Counted from the stretch's first letter, positions 17,979 to 27,182 are shown. The stretch: DNA of 64,000 nt from Alkanindiges hydrocarboniclasticus (GCF_001982605.1 NZ_MLCN01000028.1:30919-94918), one strand, 5' to 3'. The notes: generated by a model from the sequence alone, not told the origin. Translations and numbers: made by a program.

Positions 17979-18296
17979 CAAGTAAAAATGTGATTCGCTG
18001 CCAAACCCTTGATGGCAGGCCAATTGAGTATGTCGATGAAGTAATGGCATGCCAACAGCATGATTGCGCCTAATGAACGGTTATCACCACAGCAAACCAG
18101 ACGGGTTGGTTATTTTGTGTTTCATCAGGACAGATGGTGGCTGGTTAATGAAAGCCTGCCTGACTTAATGGATGTCAGCAGCAAAGCCCAGATTGCTATT
18201 GGTTCTAAAATTGAGCTTGCAGATGGCAAGCAAATTTTGCTGTCACGTGAAGAAGGGGGGCGCTTGCTGGTAGTGCAAATGGTTGAGTGCACGTAA
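17975..18296 (+). pseudogene. TerY-P protein kinase remnant with internal deletion
   Basis: An ATG at 17975, coupled by ATGA to the phosphatase stop, opens a 32-codon frame ending at 18073. It reads RCQTLDGRPIEYVDEV and then diverges. That beginning resembles the N-terminus expected just before the glycine-rich loop of TerY-P kinases. In another frame, 18060-18296 (78 codons) encodes a conserved-looking beta-rich tail (RRVGYFVFHQDRWWLVNESL, then ILLSREEGGRLLVVQMVE). Everything between, including all catalytic kinase motifs, is missing. I read this as a kinase gene that lost its middle. The alternative is an independent small protein at 18060. Family assignment of both pieces is from memory of the family and not from a search. 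Confidence 0.6.
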
Positions 18297-18696
18297 CACT
18301 CCTTCTTATGAAGCTAAACTAAGAAAAATTGATAAAATATTAATCAGATCAATTCCATGGTTAAGGCTAACCCTACCTTAAAAAGAGTGAGTAAGTAGGT
18401 AGCAAGGAAATGAAGCTTTTACCCTGATATTTTATAAAGTTGCACCGCCGGCGTTAATCACTCTGGTTTCAGAATGCATCTGAAATTAATAACTAGCATT
18501 TTATCATAGTGTAAGTTTTCACTTTAATGAAGCATAACTTGCTAAAAATAATTTATTTTCATCCAACACAATTTCTTTAATAACTAAAATAATAGTCAGT
18601 AGATTAAAGAGTTTTATAACTTATTAGCAGCATTTTATTGTGTCCAAACCCAATATAACAGGGTAGACCATAAAAAATATTGCAGACCGGTTTTTC
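18297..18696. other. Gene-free right boundary of the Ter island
   Basis: No coding frame is supported. The stretch holds the right copy of the 67-bp direct repeat (18453-18519) and a small hairpin GGTTA/TAACC at 18359-18372. The sequence past 18520 is AT-rich with no recognisable element until the vapC stop codon. Confidence 0.7.
18453..18519 (+). repeat. Right copy of 67-bp direct repeat, decayed 5' gene fragment
   Basis: 57/67 identical to 525-591. On the minus strand it keeps the pattern of the first codons of the gene at 1-544, but the start codon is CTG and the codon matching Arg5 is TGA, so it cannot be expressed. Similarity becomes weak below 18453. It contains the second copy of the 27-bp element (18488-18514). 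Confidence 0.82.
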
Positions 18697-19098
18697 TTAA
18701 TTAACCCAATTTTCCACTTGAAGGGCTGGGACGCGGTTAAATTCCTTGGTGTTGTTAGTCACGATAATCAGCCCTTTACTTCGTGCATGCGCTGCAATAT
18801 GGAGATCATTGTCACTAATTAATTGTCCCAGCTTTTTTAAATAAGCTTTGATATTGCCATACTGAATGGCGGCATCAGTACCATAATCCAGCACTTGTAG
18901 ACGGGATAAAAAATTTTCAACTACCATCAAATTATGTTCTGGCTGAGCGCTGTTTTCAGCGCCATAAACCAATTCTGCAACAGTAATACTACTCACACAA
19001 ATCTGGGAGAAAACACTATTAAAGCGCTCTCTAACTTCCGCAGGCTTATGTTTGATGACATAAATTACAATATTGGTATCCAGCATGTATTTCAGCAT
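18697..19098 (-). CDS. vapC: VapC-type PIN-domain ribonuclease toxin
   Basis: 133 residues with PIN-domain acidic residues: MLDTNIVIYVIKHKP (first Asp near 7), the middle SSITVAELVYGAE, and the C-terminal ISDNDLHIAAHA followed by LIIVTNNTKEF. VapC toxins cleave tRNA or rRNA with Mg2+. The ATG shares one base with the vapB stop codon (TAATG), so the pair is translated together. A second Met at codon 5 is a possible start. The module sits immediately outside the right repeat of the Ter island and may help stabilise the region. Confidence 0.9.
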   Translation of the reverse strand: MLKYMLDTNIVIYVIKHKPAEVRERFNSVFSQICVSSITVAELVYGAENSAQPEHNLMVVENFLSRLQVLDYGTDAAIQYGNIKAYLKKLGQLISDNDLHIAAHARSKGLIIVTNNTKEFNRVPALQVENWVN

Positions 19099-19328
19099 TA
19101 AAATTGCTCTCGAATACTTTGCACTTGATCGCCACGCTCAAAATCATCAGTAACAGTCAGATTTGGGTCATCAAAAAAGCTATCCCAGGTTTGACCCACA
19201 GGGCTAATAACACGATCCACGCCAACCTGCCGGACATAAACCTGCTGGACAGTCGGTGAAAATCGAACACTACTTGGTAATCTGACGGCCTGTGAGCGAT
19301 TATTGGTGAATACACTAGTAACAATCAT
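19098..19328 (-). CDS. vapB: VapB-type antitoxin
   Basis: 76 residues starting MIVTSVFTNNRSQAVRLPSSVRF, the SpoVT/AbrB swapped-hairpin DNA-binding motif of VapB antitoxins (F-NNRSQAVRLP). The C-terminal part (WDSFFDDPNLTVTDDF) is the acidic toxin-wrapping tail. CAGGAG precedes the ATG on the minus strand. Such antitoxins bind their own promoter, so autoregulation from the region above 19328 is expected. Confidence 0.9.
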   Translation of the reverse strand: MIVTSVFTNNRSQAVRLPSSVRFSPTVQQVYVRQVGVDRVISPVGQTWDSFFDDPNLTVTDDFERGDQVQSIREQF

Positions 19329-19723
19329 TATTAACTCCTGAAGTTGCCATAGGCTTAAGTATATAGCAACTAATTTTGTATTTATAGCTGGTTTTCAGTC
19401 AGTTTGTTTGTGAGTTATAAAAGCAAGAAAACTAATGCTGTAATGTGCTAAAGCAGATAAAAAATAGCTTTTGAAATGCTAACAGCGAGTTGAGCATAGT
19501 AAAAATAATGCTATATCTAATTGAGTAGATTTCATTTAACATAATATACATTATACGACGTAATTTATCTTACTTAAATCTTAATGTTTAAAAGCTGGAC
19601 TACTTTGAGAATCATATAATATCTGGCCATATCTAATTTATTTTATTGGCAAGCTAGGTATTTAACTTTTAGCCGTAGATAATACTCGTGGTTATTTGTT
19701 AAGTATTTCTCAAGGATACTGCT
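19329..19723. other. 395-bp AT-rich divergent intergenic region (vapB / permease)
   Basis: No open frame or RNA gene is recognised. It must contain the vapB promoter on the minus strand and the permease promoter on the plus strand. I see no clear operator or -35/-10 pair. AAGGA lies just ahead of the permease GTG start. Confidence 0.6.
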
Positions 19724-21025
19724 GTGAAAAAATCCTGGTTTCCCCAATGGCAGCCTTATAAGGCACAGATGAATCAATCTACTGATTCACAATCCGTTGC
19801 AACTTATGAATATTTGCCTATTGGCCAAAGCATTATTTTAGGTTTACAGCATGTTTTTGCCATGTTTGGGGCTACTGTACTGGCACCATTGTTGATGGGC
19901 TTTGATCCTAATCTAGCCATTTTACTTTCTGGCATTAGTACCTTGCTATTTTTTGTATTAACAGGTGGTCGTATTCCCAGTTATCTGGGTTCAAGTTTTG
20001 CGTTTATTGGCGTAGTCATTGCAGCGACTGGTTATACTGGAACCGGACTTAATCCTAATCTGGCAACAGCCATGAGTGGAATTATTGCCTGTGGTCTGAT
20101 TTACGCGCTAATTGGTGGTATTGTTCTTTTTACCGGCACTCACTGGATTGAAAAAATGATGCCGCCTGTAGTAACTGGTGCCATTGTTATGATTATTGGT
20201 TTAAATTTGGCACCAGCGACTGTAAGTAGTGTTGTCAAAACCCAATTTGAAATGCTGATGGCTTTATTTACCATTGTGTCAATTGGTACAGTGGCAGTGT
20301 TTACTTCTGGGTTACTTCAGCGTTTACTGCTGCTTATTGGCCTGATTGTGTCGTTTTTAGTCTACGTATTTTTAGCCAATGGTTTGGGCTATGGTGTACC
20401 TGTAGATTTTAGCCGGGTTAGTCAGGCTGCATGGTTTGGCTTACCACAGTTTCATCAACCGCAGTTTGATAGCACTTCCATTTTGCTAATTGCACCTATT
20501 GCGCTGATTCTGGTCGCTGAAAATCTTGGCCATATTAAAGCAGTAAGCGGTATGACTGGGGAACATCTAACCCCATATCTGGGCCGTGCCTTTATTGCCG
20601 ACGGAATCTGTACCAGCTTATCCGGCAGTGTTGGTGGCCCTGGAATGACCACTTATGCAGAAAATATTGGTGTCATGGCAGCAACCCGCATCTACTCTAC
20701 CCTTATTTTTGTGATAGCAGCAGCTATTGCTATCGTACTGGGTTTATCTCCAAAATTTGGGGCAATTATAAGTATTATTCCGGGCGCGATTTTAGGTGGC
20801 GCTTCTATTGTGGTTTTTGGCCTGATTACTGTTGCTGGTGCAAAAATATGGATTAATCATCAGGTTGATTTTAACAATAATAAAAATCTGATTATTGCAG
20901 CAGCCACCCTAATTCTGGGAGCCGGTAATTTTGCCTTTCATATAGGTACTTTTGATCTAGGCGGTATTGGCACGGCCACATTTGCAGCAATACTACTTAA
21001 TGCGTTTTTCAATCTTAAAAAATGA
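19724..21025 (+). CDS. rutG: RutG-like uracil/pyrimidine permease (NCS2 family)
   Basis: 433 residues with about 12-14 hydrophobic segments. Strong NCS2 signatures include LQHVFAMFGATVLAPLLMGFDPNLAILLSG split over the first spans, GRIPSYLGSSFAFIGVV, VAENLGHIKAVSGMTG (the conserved substrate-site Glu) and GSVGGPGMTTYAENIGVMA. The N-terminus KKSWFPQWQP and the whole pattern resemble E. coli RutG more than UraA. No other rut gene is nearby, so it probably serves general uracil uptake. The start codon is GTG at 19724 with AAGGA upstream. Confidence 0.85.
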   Translation: MKKSWFPQWQPYKAQMNQSTDSQSVATYEYLPIGQSIILGLQHVFAMFGATVLAPLLMGFDPNLAILLSGISTLLFFVLTGGRIPSYLGSSFAFIGVVIAATGYTGTGLNPNLATAMSGIIACGLIYALIGGIVLFTGTHWIEKMMPPVVTGAIVMIIGLNLAPATVSSVVKTQFEMLMALFTIVSIGTVAVFTSGLLQRLLLLIGLIVSFLVYVFLANGLGYGVPVDFSRVSQAAWFGLPQFHQPQFDSTSILLIAPIALILVAENLGHIKAVSGMTGEHLTPYLGRAFIADGICTSLSGSVGGPGMTTYAENIGVMAATRIYSTLIFVIAAAIAIVLGLSPKFGAIISIIPGAILGGASIVVFGLITVAGAKIWINHQVDFNNNKNLIIAAATLILGAGNFAFHIGTFDLGGIGTATFAAILLNAFFNLKK

Positions 21026-21335
21026 TTTAAAAATAAAGGATTAATTTATAAACCTTTTCCTAAAGACGTATTGTTAATGAAGACATGCGTCTTCTATTTT
21101 AAAATCCAAAAATCTTTTCAACACTTTTAGCGTAAGGCCTTCTGTTGTCAGTATTGCTATGATCAAGGTGCTTATCAATTAGGCTATGCCATTACCTTAA
21201 TAACATAGCCTGCCTTTATTGGTTTTTACTTTAAAATTACCTATAAAACTGCTCACTTCAATCAGGAATAGCAGGAAACTGGGAAATCTTTGCTAATATA
21301 TACTCATTGTTTTTTGGAATTAAGGTGACTTTATC
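21026..21335. other. Intergenic region with two weak hairpins after the permease
   Basis: AAGACGTA/TGCGTCTT at 21063-21093 and AGGCTATG/CATAGCCT at 21181-21211, the latter followed by a T-rich stretch (GCCTTTATTGGTTTTT). Either may terminate the permease transcript. No gene is seen. Confidence 0.5.
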
Positions 21336-21869
21336 ATGGCAAAAAATGCCTTGCAGGCGCAACTTTTAAAAGCAGGGTTGGTAGATAATAAAAAGGCCCA
21401 GCAAATTAATAAACAAAATCAGCATGCAAAGCGGACTGGTGAACAAACAGATGCTGAAGTAAAGCAAGCGCTGGCAGAAGCTCAGGCCAGAAAACTGGAA
21501 AAAGACCAGCAGTTAAATCAGGAAAAACAGCGCTTACTGGAAGAGAAAACCTTAAAAGCCAATATTTTACAAATGATCAAGCAGCATCAGCTAAGAGATA
21601 CTTCAGGTGATATTAGCTACCAGTTTATTGATCAGTCAAAAGTTAAAAAGATTTATATCACACAAAAAATTTATGATCAGGTCGTGGCTGGCCATATTGC
21701 AATTGGTCGCCTGGAGGACAGTTATGCCCTGCTGCCACGACCATTGGCTGACCGCATTGATGAAAAAATGACAGGTTTTATTGTGGTTGCTAATACTAAA
21801 GGTGAACAGCAGATTGATGAGGAAGACCCTTATGCTGCTTATGTTATTCCTGATGATTTAATGTGGTAA
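21336..21869 (+). CDS. DUF2058 family protein (YaiL-like)
   Basis: 177 residues. The first half is highly charged and predicted helical or coiled coil (MAKNALQAQLLKAGLVDNKKAQQ, then a long Lys/Gln/Glu-rich stretch to about residue 75). The second half is a compact domain with YQFIDQSKVKKIYI and YALLPRPLADRI. This matches DUF2058/YaiL, annotated as nucleoprotein or polynucleotide-associated, with no established function. AAGGTG precedes the ATG. It stands alone and is converged upon by the pyrF cluster. Confidence 0.85.
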   Translation: MAKNALQAQLLKAGLVDNKKAQQINKQNQHAKRTGEQTDAEVKQALAEAQARKLEKDQQLNQEKQRLLEEKTLKANILQMIKQHQLRDTSGDISYQFIDQSKVKKIYITQKIYDQVVAGHIAIGRLEDSYALLPRPLADRIDEKMTGFIVVANTKGEQQIDEEDPYAAYVIPDDLMW

Positions 21870-21930
21870 TTTTTGAATGAAATAAAAATTTGAATTTTCA
21901 GGTTTATATTATGAATATTTATAATTAATA

Positions 21931-21957
21931 TTACACTAGGATATTATAGTAGTTATT
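21931..21957 (+). repeat. Copy 3 of the TTACACTA-N11-TAGTWATT element
   Basis: A 27-bp element with the same 8-N11-8 layout as the copies at 560-586 and 18488-18514 (opposite strand) and 30513-30539. It lies two bases before the bidirectional terminator at 21959. Confidence 0.7.
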
Positions 21958-21958
21958 T

Positions 21959-21990
21959 AAAACCGCTGCTCTTAAATAAGCAGCGGTTTT
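21959..21990. terminator. Bidirectional intrinsic terminator (DUF2058 gene / pyrF)
   Basis: Perfect 12-bp stem AAAACCGCTGCT / AGCAGCGGTTTT with an 8-nt loop, in the convergent gap. The stem itself supplies T-tracts on both strands. Confidence 0.9.
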
Positions 21991-22010
21991 AATTTGTCTG
22001 CAAAACTTTA

Positions 22011-22703
22011 TTAAATAGACTGATAAATGTCGAGTAGTTGTTGCTGAGGATTATCGGCCTTGGTAATAGGACGACCAATTACCATATAATCCACGCCATC
22101 CTGAATTGCCTGTTGTGGTGTTACAATCCGTTTTTGATCATCGCTTGCACTGTCAGCAGGACGAATTCCCGGTGTAACCAATAAAAAATCTGGCCCTAAT
22201 TGTGCCCTGAGCATTTTTGCTTCCTGCGCAGAACACACTACGCCCCCCACCCCACATGATTGAGCTAATGTAGCCAATCTAATCACCTGCTCTGCTGCAG
22301 TGGCCTGAATCCCTAGCTCACCCAGTTCATCATCGCTCATAGATGTTAGCACAGTGACTGCAATTAAATGGGTTGCGTAATTACCCTGCTTAAGGCGCGC
22401 TACAGTCGTTTCCATCATTTCACGGCCACCACTTGCATGCACATTAACCATCCATACCCCTAAGTCAGCCGCTGCCAGAACAGCCTGCGCCGTAGTATTT
22501 GGAATATCATGGAATTTAAGATCAAGAAAAACTTCAAACTGGCGCTGATGCAATTCCTGAATAATCTGCGGACCAAGCCGGGTGAATAATTCCTTCCCTA
22601 CCTTTAGGCGGCATAATTTGGGATCCATCTGATCTGCCAGATTTAAGGCATCACGCTGGTTATTGAAATCAAGGGCAACAATAATACTCAAAATCGTATC
22701 CAA
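22011..22703 (-). CDS. pyrF: Orotidine 5'-phosphate decarboxylase
   Basis: 230 residues. It decarboxylates OMP to UMP, the last step of de novo pyrimidine synthesis. The catalytic Asp-Lys-Asp array is seen in [17 protein letters not shown] (about 60-76), with phosphate-binding [11 protein letters not shown] near 180. Length is typical. The gene follows lapA, but a strong terminator lies between, so it probably has its own promoter in the short gap or depends on readthrough. Confidence 0.95.
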   Translation of the reverse strand: MDTILSIIVALDFNNQRDALNLADQMDPKLCRLKVGKELFTRLGPQIIQELHQRQFEVFLDLKFHDIPNTTAQAVLAAADLGVWMVNVHASGGREMMETTVARLKQGNYATHLIAVTVLTSMSDDELGELGIQATAAEQVIRLATLAQSCGVGGVVCSAQEAKMLRAQLGPDFLLVTPGIRPADSASDDQKRIVTPQQAIQDGVDYMVIGRPITKADNPQQQLLDIYQSI

Positions 22704-22717
22704 ACATCAGGCAATAA

Positions 22718-22741
22718 AAAAGCCCATTATAATGGGCTTTT
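22718..22741 (-). terminator. Intrinsic terminator overlapping the lapA stop codon
   Basis: A 24-bp perfect palindrome (AAAAGCCCATTA plus its complement) followed on the minus strand by a T-run. The lapA stop codon at 22727-22729 lies inside the stem. Confidence 0.88.
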
Positions 22742-23077
22742 GTGTTGAGCGGGAGTCACATTGACTACCGTTTTTTCATGCTGGGCTGCGATTGCAGCAG
22801 CACTTGCAGCCTGAATTTGTTGCTGCCTTAGTATCTCAATTTCACGGGTTAACCGCTGGACTTCCCAGTTTCGCTGAAATACCTTGAACACAACAACACC
22901 CAGTAGCAAACCAATGATGATACCTAATACCAAGGTAAGCAGTAATAGCAATCCTGCACCCATCGTAGGTACTTGAGTAAATAACAAATCCACTGGCAGT
23001 TCGGTGCTATTTTGTAATACTAACGCAAGCGCATAGCCAAAAATAATGATGAGCAATACTATTAAAACATAGCGCAT
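22727..23077 (-). CDS. lapA: LapA-domain (DUF1049) inner membrane protein
   Basis: 116 residues: two transmembrane helices (about 2-20 and 38-65) with the conserved ALVLQNSTELPVDLLF segment between them, then a coiled coil (LTREIEILRQQQIQAAS). LapA/YciS works with LapB/YciM to control LpxC degradation and so lipopolysaccharide amount in E. coli. lapB is not in this window. It follows ihfB on the same strand by 26 bp, as in many gammaproteobacteria. Confidence 0.88.
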   Translation of the reverse strand: MRYVLIVLLIIIFGYALALVLQNSTELPVDLLFTQVPTMGAGLLLLLTLVLGIIIGLLLGVVVFKVFQRNWEVQRLTREIEILRQQQIQAASAAAIAAQHEKTVVNVTPAQHKSPL

Positions 23078-23103
23078 TGCGTTCTCCAGTTTAAGAATTA
23101 TGT

Positions 23104-23412
23104 TTATTTGGAATTTAAGGCGTCATTTACGGCATCGCGCAAGGCTTTACCCGGTTTAAAATGAGGTACTGCTTTGGCAGCTACTTTTACCGAATCACCA
23201 GTCTTTGGATTACGACCAACTCGCGGATCTCGATGATGCAGGGCAAAACTGCCAAATCCACGAATTTCAATACGGTTATTGGTTGCCAGTGTGCCGATCA
23301 TTTGATCAAGCATAGTCTTAACGGCTTCTTCAACAACAGCTTCGGAAATGTTGGTTTGCTTAACAGCAATCCGTTCTATGAGGTCAGATTTATTTAAGGC
23401 ATTAGTTGTCAT
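23104..23412 (-). CDS. ihfB: Integration host factor beta subunit
   Basis: 102 residues of the HU/IHF family. [30 protein letters not shown] contains the DNA-intercalating RNPKTG beta arm, shown here in parts: [11 protein letters not shown] and VGRNPKTG. The N-terminal [13 protein letters not shown] and the position after rpsA identify the beta subunit over alpha. It forms a heterodimer with IhfA and bends DNA at specific sites. It lies 124 bp downstream of rpsA behind a terminator-like hairpin. Confidence 0.94.
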   Translation of the reverse strand: MTTNALNKSDLIERIAVKQTNISEAVVEEAVKTMLDQMIGTLATNNRIEIRGFGSFALHHRDPRVGRNPKTGDSVKVAAKAVPHFKPGKALRDAVNDALNSK

Positions 23413-23464
23413 GATTAATCTCTTAGAAATTCAGATAGTTAATCATAACAGTTTTTTATAATAG

Positions 23465-23499
23465 TTCGGTAGCACGAGTTTTATCACTGTGCTACCGAA
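23465..23499 (-). terminator. Stem-loop downstream of rpsA
   Basis: 11-bp perfect stem TTCGGTAGCAC / GTGCTACCGAA followed on the minus strand by CTATTATAAAAAA. It probably terminates or attenuates rpsA transcription before ihfB. Confidence 0.8.
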
Positions 23500-23535
23500 T
23501 GCAACTTTTTATTAAAAGTAAGTGTTAAATTTCAC

Positions 23536-25221
23536 TTACTTGTTCTGAGCAGCCTTGATCAGGTCACCCAGAGTTTTAGGACCTGCGTCCTGATTAGTAG
23601 CAGCTGGGGTGGTTGTGCGCAGATTATTGATTGCTTCACGCTCTTCCGCTTCATCTTTTGCCTTAATAGACAAGTTGATAGAACGGGATTTGCGGTCAAC
23701 ATTGATAATCTTGGCTTCGATTTCCTGGCCAACGCTTAAATGCTTGGTTGCATCTTCAACACGGTCACGATTGATTTCAGAAGCTTTCAAGGTTGCTTCG
23801 ATATCATCAGCCAGCTTCACGGTAGCACCGCGGGCATCAACTTCAGTAATCGTACCTTTAACCAGCGCACCGCGCTCATTCTTGGACAGATAGTCATTGA
23901 ATGGGTCGTTGTTCAGTTGCTTCACGCCAAGGCTGATACGGTTACCTTCTGCATCAACAGACAGGATAACGGCTTCAACAGTGTCACCTTTCTTGTAACG
24001 ACGGATGGCTTCTTCACCAGCTTCGTTCCAGGAAATGTCAGACAGATGTACCAGACCATCAATGCCACCTGGCAGACCAATGAAGATACCAAAGTCAGTG
24101 ATTGACTTGATCGTACCAGACACTTTTTCGCCTTTTTCGTGGTTCTTGGCAAACTCTTCCCATGGGTTAGCACGGGTTTGTTTGATACCCAGAGAAATAC
24201 GACGACGCTCTTCGTCAACTTCCAGAACCATTACATCAACTTCATCACCAATCTGAACCACTTTGGATGGATGAATGTTTTTGTTGGTATGATCCATTTC
24301 AGAAACGTGTACCAGACCTTCAACGCCTTCAGCGATTTCTGCAAAACAGCCATAGTCGGTCAGGTTGGTTACGCGTGCCTTAACGATAGAGCCTTTTGGA
24401 TAACGGCTCATGATTTCTAACCATGGATCAGAACCTAATTGTTTCAGGCCCAAGGATACACGGTTGCGCTCGCGGTCAAATTTCAGGACTTTAACAGTCA
24501 CTTCCTGGCCAACTTCTACCACTTCAGACGGATGCTTGATACGTTTCCAAGCCATGTCAGTGATATGCAACAGGCCATCAATACCACCCAGATCAACGAA
24601 TGCACCGTAATCTGTCAGGTTTTTGATTACGCCAGTAACAACCTGACCTTCTTCCAGCTGACCCAGCAGTGCTTCACGCTCTGCAGAGCTTTCGGCTTCC
24701 ATAACCGCACGACGGCTTACCACAACGTTATTGCGTTTGGCGTCAAGCTTGATGACCTTGAATTCCAGGTCCTTGCCTTCCAGATGAGTGGTGTCACGGA
24801 TAGGACGAGTGTCTACCAGAGAACCTGGCAGGAACGCACGAACTGGACCGATGTCCACAGTGAAGCCGCCTTTAACCTTACCAGAAATAACGCCGGTAAC
24901 GATTTCGCCATCTTCAAAGATTTTCTCAAGTTTGGTCCAGGTTTCAGCACGCTTGGCTTTTTCGCGAGACAGTACAGTTTGACCCATACCGTTGTCTAAC
25001 GCTTCAACCACTACGTCAACGGTGTCGCCAACAGCAACTTCCAGTTCACGCTGATCGTTTAGAAACTCTGAACGAGGCACTACACCTTCAGACTTAAGAC
25101 CGGTATCAACTGTTACCCAGTCGCTGTCGATGTTTACTACGGTGCCTTGGATCACTGCGCCTTTTTCGACGTCAAGATTTAATTGGCTTTCTTCAAATAA
25201 GGCGGCAAAAGATTCCGTCAT
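23536..25221 (-). CDS. rpsA: 30S ribosomal protein S1
   Basis: 561 residues with six S1 (OB-fold) repeats, readable as recurring [13 protein letters not shown] / [13 protein letters not shown] / [13 protein letters not shown] segments. It starts [14 protein letters not shown]1 brings mRNAs to the 30S subunit. It sits between cmk and ihfB, the standard gammaproteobacterial order. The cmk-rpsA gap of 176 bp leaves room for its own promoter and an autoregulated leader, though no specific structure is evident. Confidence 0.97.
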   Translation of the reverse strand: MTESFAALFEESQLNLDVEKGAVIQGTVVNIDSDWVTVDTGLKSEGVVPRSEFLNDQRELEVAVGDTVDVVVEALDNGMGQTVLSREKAKRAETWTKLEKIFEDGEIVTGVISGKVKGGFTVDIGPVRAFLPGSLVDTRPIRDTTHLEGKDLEFKVIKLDAKRNNVVVSRRAVMEAESSAEREALLGQLEEGQVVTGVIKNLTDYGAFVDLGGIDGLLHITDMAWKRIKHPSEVVEVGQEVTVKVLKFDRERNRVSLGLKQLGSDPWLEIMSRYPKGSIVKARVTNLTDYGCFAEIAEGVEGLVHVSEMDHTNKNIHPSKVVQIGDEVDVMVLEVDEERRRISLGIKQTRANPWEEFAKNHEKGEKVSGTIKSITDFGIFIGLPGGIDGLVHLSDISWNEAGEEAIRRYKKGDTVEAVILSVDAEGNRISLGVKQLNNDPFNDYLSKNERGALVKGTITEVDARGATVKLADDIEATLKASEINRDRVEDATKHLSVGQEIEAKIINVDRKSRSINLSIKAKDEAEEREAINNLRTTTPAATNQDAGPKTLGDLIKAAQNK

Positions 25222-25397
25222 GGTATACCTTGTTGGTTAGTGAAGTCGTCCTGGATCAGTCAGGTACGGGATTAAGTGAGATAACCTGCAATGACTCTAA
25301 ATCTGATCACTCATTGCGGCTATCATAAAAAAGATGTTACAAAAACGGTCTAAACTGATTTTCCCAGCAGGCTTAGGGCAAACTGTTAGCACATGGA

Positions 25398-26075
25398 TTA
25401 GTGTTTGCTGTCAATATAATCAATCAGTGTTTTTAGCACTTGATCAATCGATAAATCTGAGCTATCAATAACCAAAGCATCATGCGCCGGCTTTAGCGGA
25501 GCGACGGTTCGCTCCATGTCACGCTTATCGCGCGCCTGCAGGTCAGCTAAAATGGCATCAATTTTAGCATCAACACCCATGCCCTGCAACTGTTTTACAC
25601 GGCGTGTTGCCCTTGCCTCTGCACTGGCAGTCAGATAAATTTTGGCTGGGGCTTCCGGAAAAACCACAGTTCCCATATCACGACCATCAGCCACTAGTCC
25701 GGGCGCTTTGGCAAAATCACGCTGTCGCTTGAATAATGCCTCACGCAAGCTGGGAATCACAGCCACTTTAGATGCCATACTTCCTACTTCTTCGGTACGG
25801 ATCTGGTCGGTAACATCCTGCCCATTGAGCAAAATCTGTGGCCCCTGACCATCCTGTACCCTGAACTGTATATCCAGTGAAGCTGCAAGCTGCTCTAGCG
25901 CGGGTAAATTTAAAGGCTCTTGCAGCAAGCTGGCCTGACCAGCCGCCAGACCCAGTAAGCGATATAACGCGCCTGAATCCAGAAAGTGATAGCCATAATG
26001 CTGAGCCAGCTTACCGGCAAGTGTTCCCTTGCCTGAGCCACTTGGCCCATCAATGGTAATGACAAAAACAGACAT
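25398..26075 (-). CDS. cmk: Cytidylate kinase
   Basis: 225 residues. A P-loop at the N-terminus ([18 protein letters not shown]), [14 protein letters not shown] for CMP binding, and [13 protein letters not shown] and [13 protein letters not shown] toward the C-terminus. It phosphorylates CMP and dCMP with ATP. Typical length and context upstream of rpsA. Confidence 0.96.
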   Translation of the reverse strand: MSVFVITIDGPSGSGKGTLAGKLAQHYGYHFLDSGALYRLLGLAAGQASLLQEPLNLPALEQLAASLDIQFRVQDGQGPQILLNGQDVTDQIRTEEVGSMASKVAVIPSLREALFKRQRDFAKAPGLVADGRDMGTVVFPEAPAKIYLTASAEARATRRVKQLQGMGVDAKIDAILADLQARDKRDMERTVAPLKPAHDALVIDSSDLSIDQVLKTLIDYIDSKH

Positions 26076-26104
26076 TCATAATCGCCTTATTAATCAAAGC
26101 TGCC

Positions 26105-26533
26105 TTATAGCTGACGGGCAATTTTTGCAAGGCCAACACCAATGGCAACTTTTAGACCAGCCAGAATAGGCAGGGACATGAGTGGCAGTTTGCCCGTAAG
26201 CTCAATTTCATACGTCAGCAAAGTCCCACCATCAACTGATGTAAACTTAAGGCGGCCAACATGATGCTTGATCAATGGATTACCGATCAGCTTATATTCA
26301 ATTAACTGGTTTGGTTCAAGCGTAGTAATCTGCTCTTTAATCGGTTTAACCGGTCCAAAACCCATTTGACGTACTGAACCCAGTCCGTCCGGATTATGCG
26401 GGTCAGCAGCATCCTTAATGCGTTCAACCTGTACTGGCCAGAAAGCATCGTTATAAATACTATGCTTGGAAAATGCTTCAAAAACCTGTTCAGGTGATTG
26501 TTTAAATTTTTGTTGGACGGTAATTTTCGCCAT
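26105..26533 (-). CDS. SRPBCC-family (polyketide cyclase/START-like) protein
   Basis: 142 residues, beginning MAKITVQQKFKQSPEQVFEAFSKH. This pattern, plus RLKFTSVDGGTLLTYEIELTG, fits a small helix-grip fold with a hydrophobic ligand pocket. No catalytic residues can be assigned and the ligand is unknown. It sits 29 bp downstream of cmk and may simply share its strand. Confidence is high for the fold and low for any function. Confidence 0.75.
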   Translation of the reverse strand: MAKITVQQKFKQSPEQVFEAFSKHSIYNDAFWPVQVERIKDAADPHNPDGLGSVRQMGFGPVKPIKEQITTLEPNQLIEYKLIGNPLIKHHVGRLKFTSVDGGTLLTYEIELTGKLPLMSLPILAGLKVAIGVGLAKIARQL

Positions 26534-26633
26534 AGCAGATGTCTGTCGTAAAAAATTGCCCTAGACTAGCATAATTTTTTTATTCTGCTGGCTTTTTCAA
26601 TAATTGTTAACAATCAGCAAGTTGTTTTTAAGG

Positions 26634-27125
26634 TTATTTTTGGCGGCGTGCTGCAAAAAATTGCTTTAGTATTATTTGCGATTGTTCAGCCAGAACACCA
26701 CCTTCAAAACTGAAAAAATGATTATAAAAACCACTTTGCATAAGCTGGCGCGCGCTGATCAGTGAACCAGCACGGGGTTCCGTCGCCGCAAATACCACAT
26801 GTTGTATTCGTGCATGGATAAGTGCACCCACACATTGGGTACAAGGCTCTAGCGTAACATACAGGGTGGTGTTTAAAGGCAAGCGGTAATTTTGCAACTG
26901 CTGACAGGCATCCCGGATCGCACAGATTTCAGCATGGGCAGTGGGATCATGCAAACCAATAGGCTGGTTAAAACCAGAACCGATAACCTGCTCATCATGC
27001 ACCAGTACTGCCCCTACCGGTACTTCGCCACATGCCGCTGCTTGTTGGGCTAACAGTAACGCCTGCTGCATCCAGTACTCATGCTTGTCAGCTGGTGTAA
27101 GACTTAAATCTAAAGATGGCAGCAC
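26634..27125 (-). CDS. tadA: tRNA(adenosine-34) deaminase
   Basis: 163 residues with zinc-binding, catalytic PTAHAEICAIRDA (HAE) and EPCTQCVGALIHARI (PCxxC) motifs of the CDA fold. TadA converts A34 to inosine in tRNA-Arg(ACG) and is essential in E. coli. The N-terminal extension is short and the C-terminus basic (KQFFAARRQK), usual for TadA. Confidence 0.93.
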   Translation of the reverse strand: MLPSLDLSLTPADKHEYWMQQALLLAQQAAACGEVPVGAVLVHDEQVIGSGFNQPIGLHDPTAHAEICAIRDACQQLQNYRLPLNTTLYVTLEPCTQCVGALIHARIQHVVFAATEPRAGSLISARQLMQSGFYNHFFSFEGGVLAEQSQIILKQFFAARRQK

Positions 27126-27182
27126 TGGATTAAACCTGAGGGTTAAATGGTGGGATGAAGAATCTAAAGCGATAAAATATAA

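Noticed and set aside
18297..18696. tRNA gene or integrase marking the island edge
   Set aside because: No tRNA-like cloverleaf and no recombinase frame is present at either border; only the direct repeats were found.
24439..24999. 186-codon plus-strand frame
   Set aside because: Antisense to the repeated S1 domains of rpsA, and repeated in phase with them. No ribosome site.
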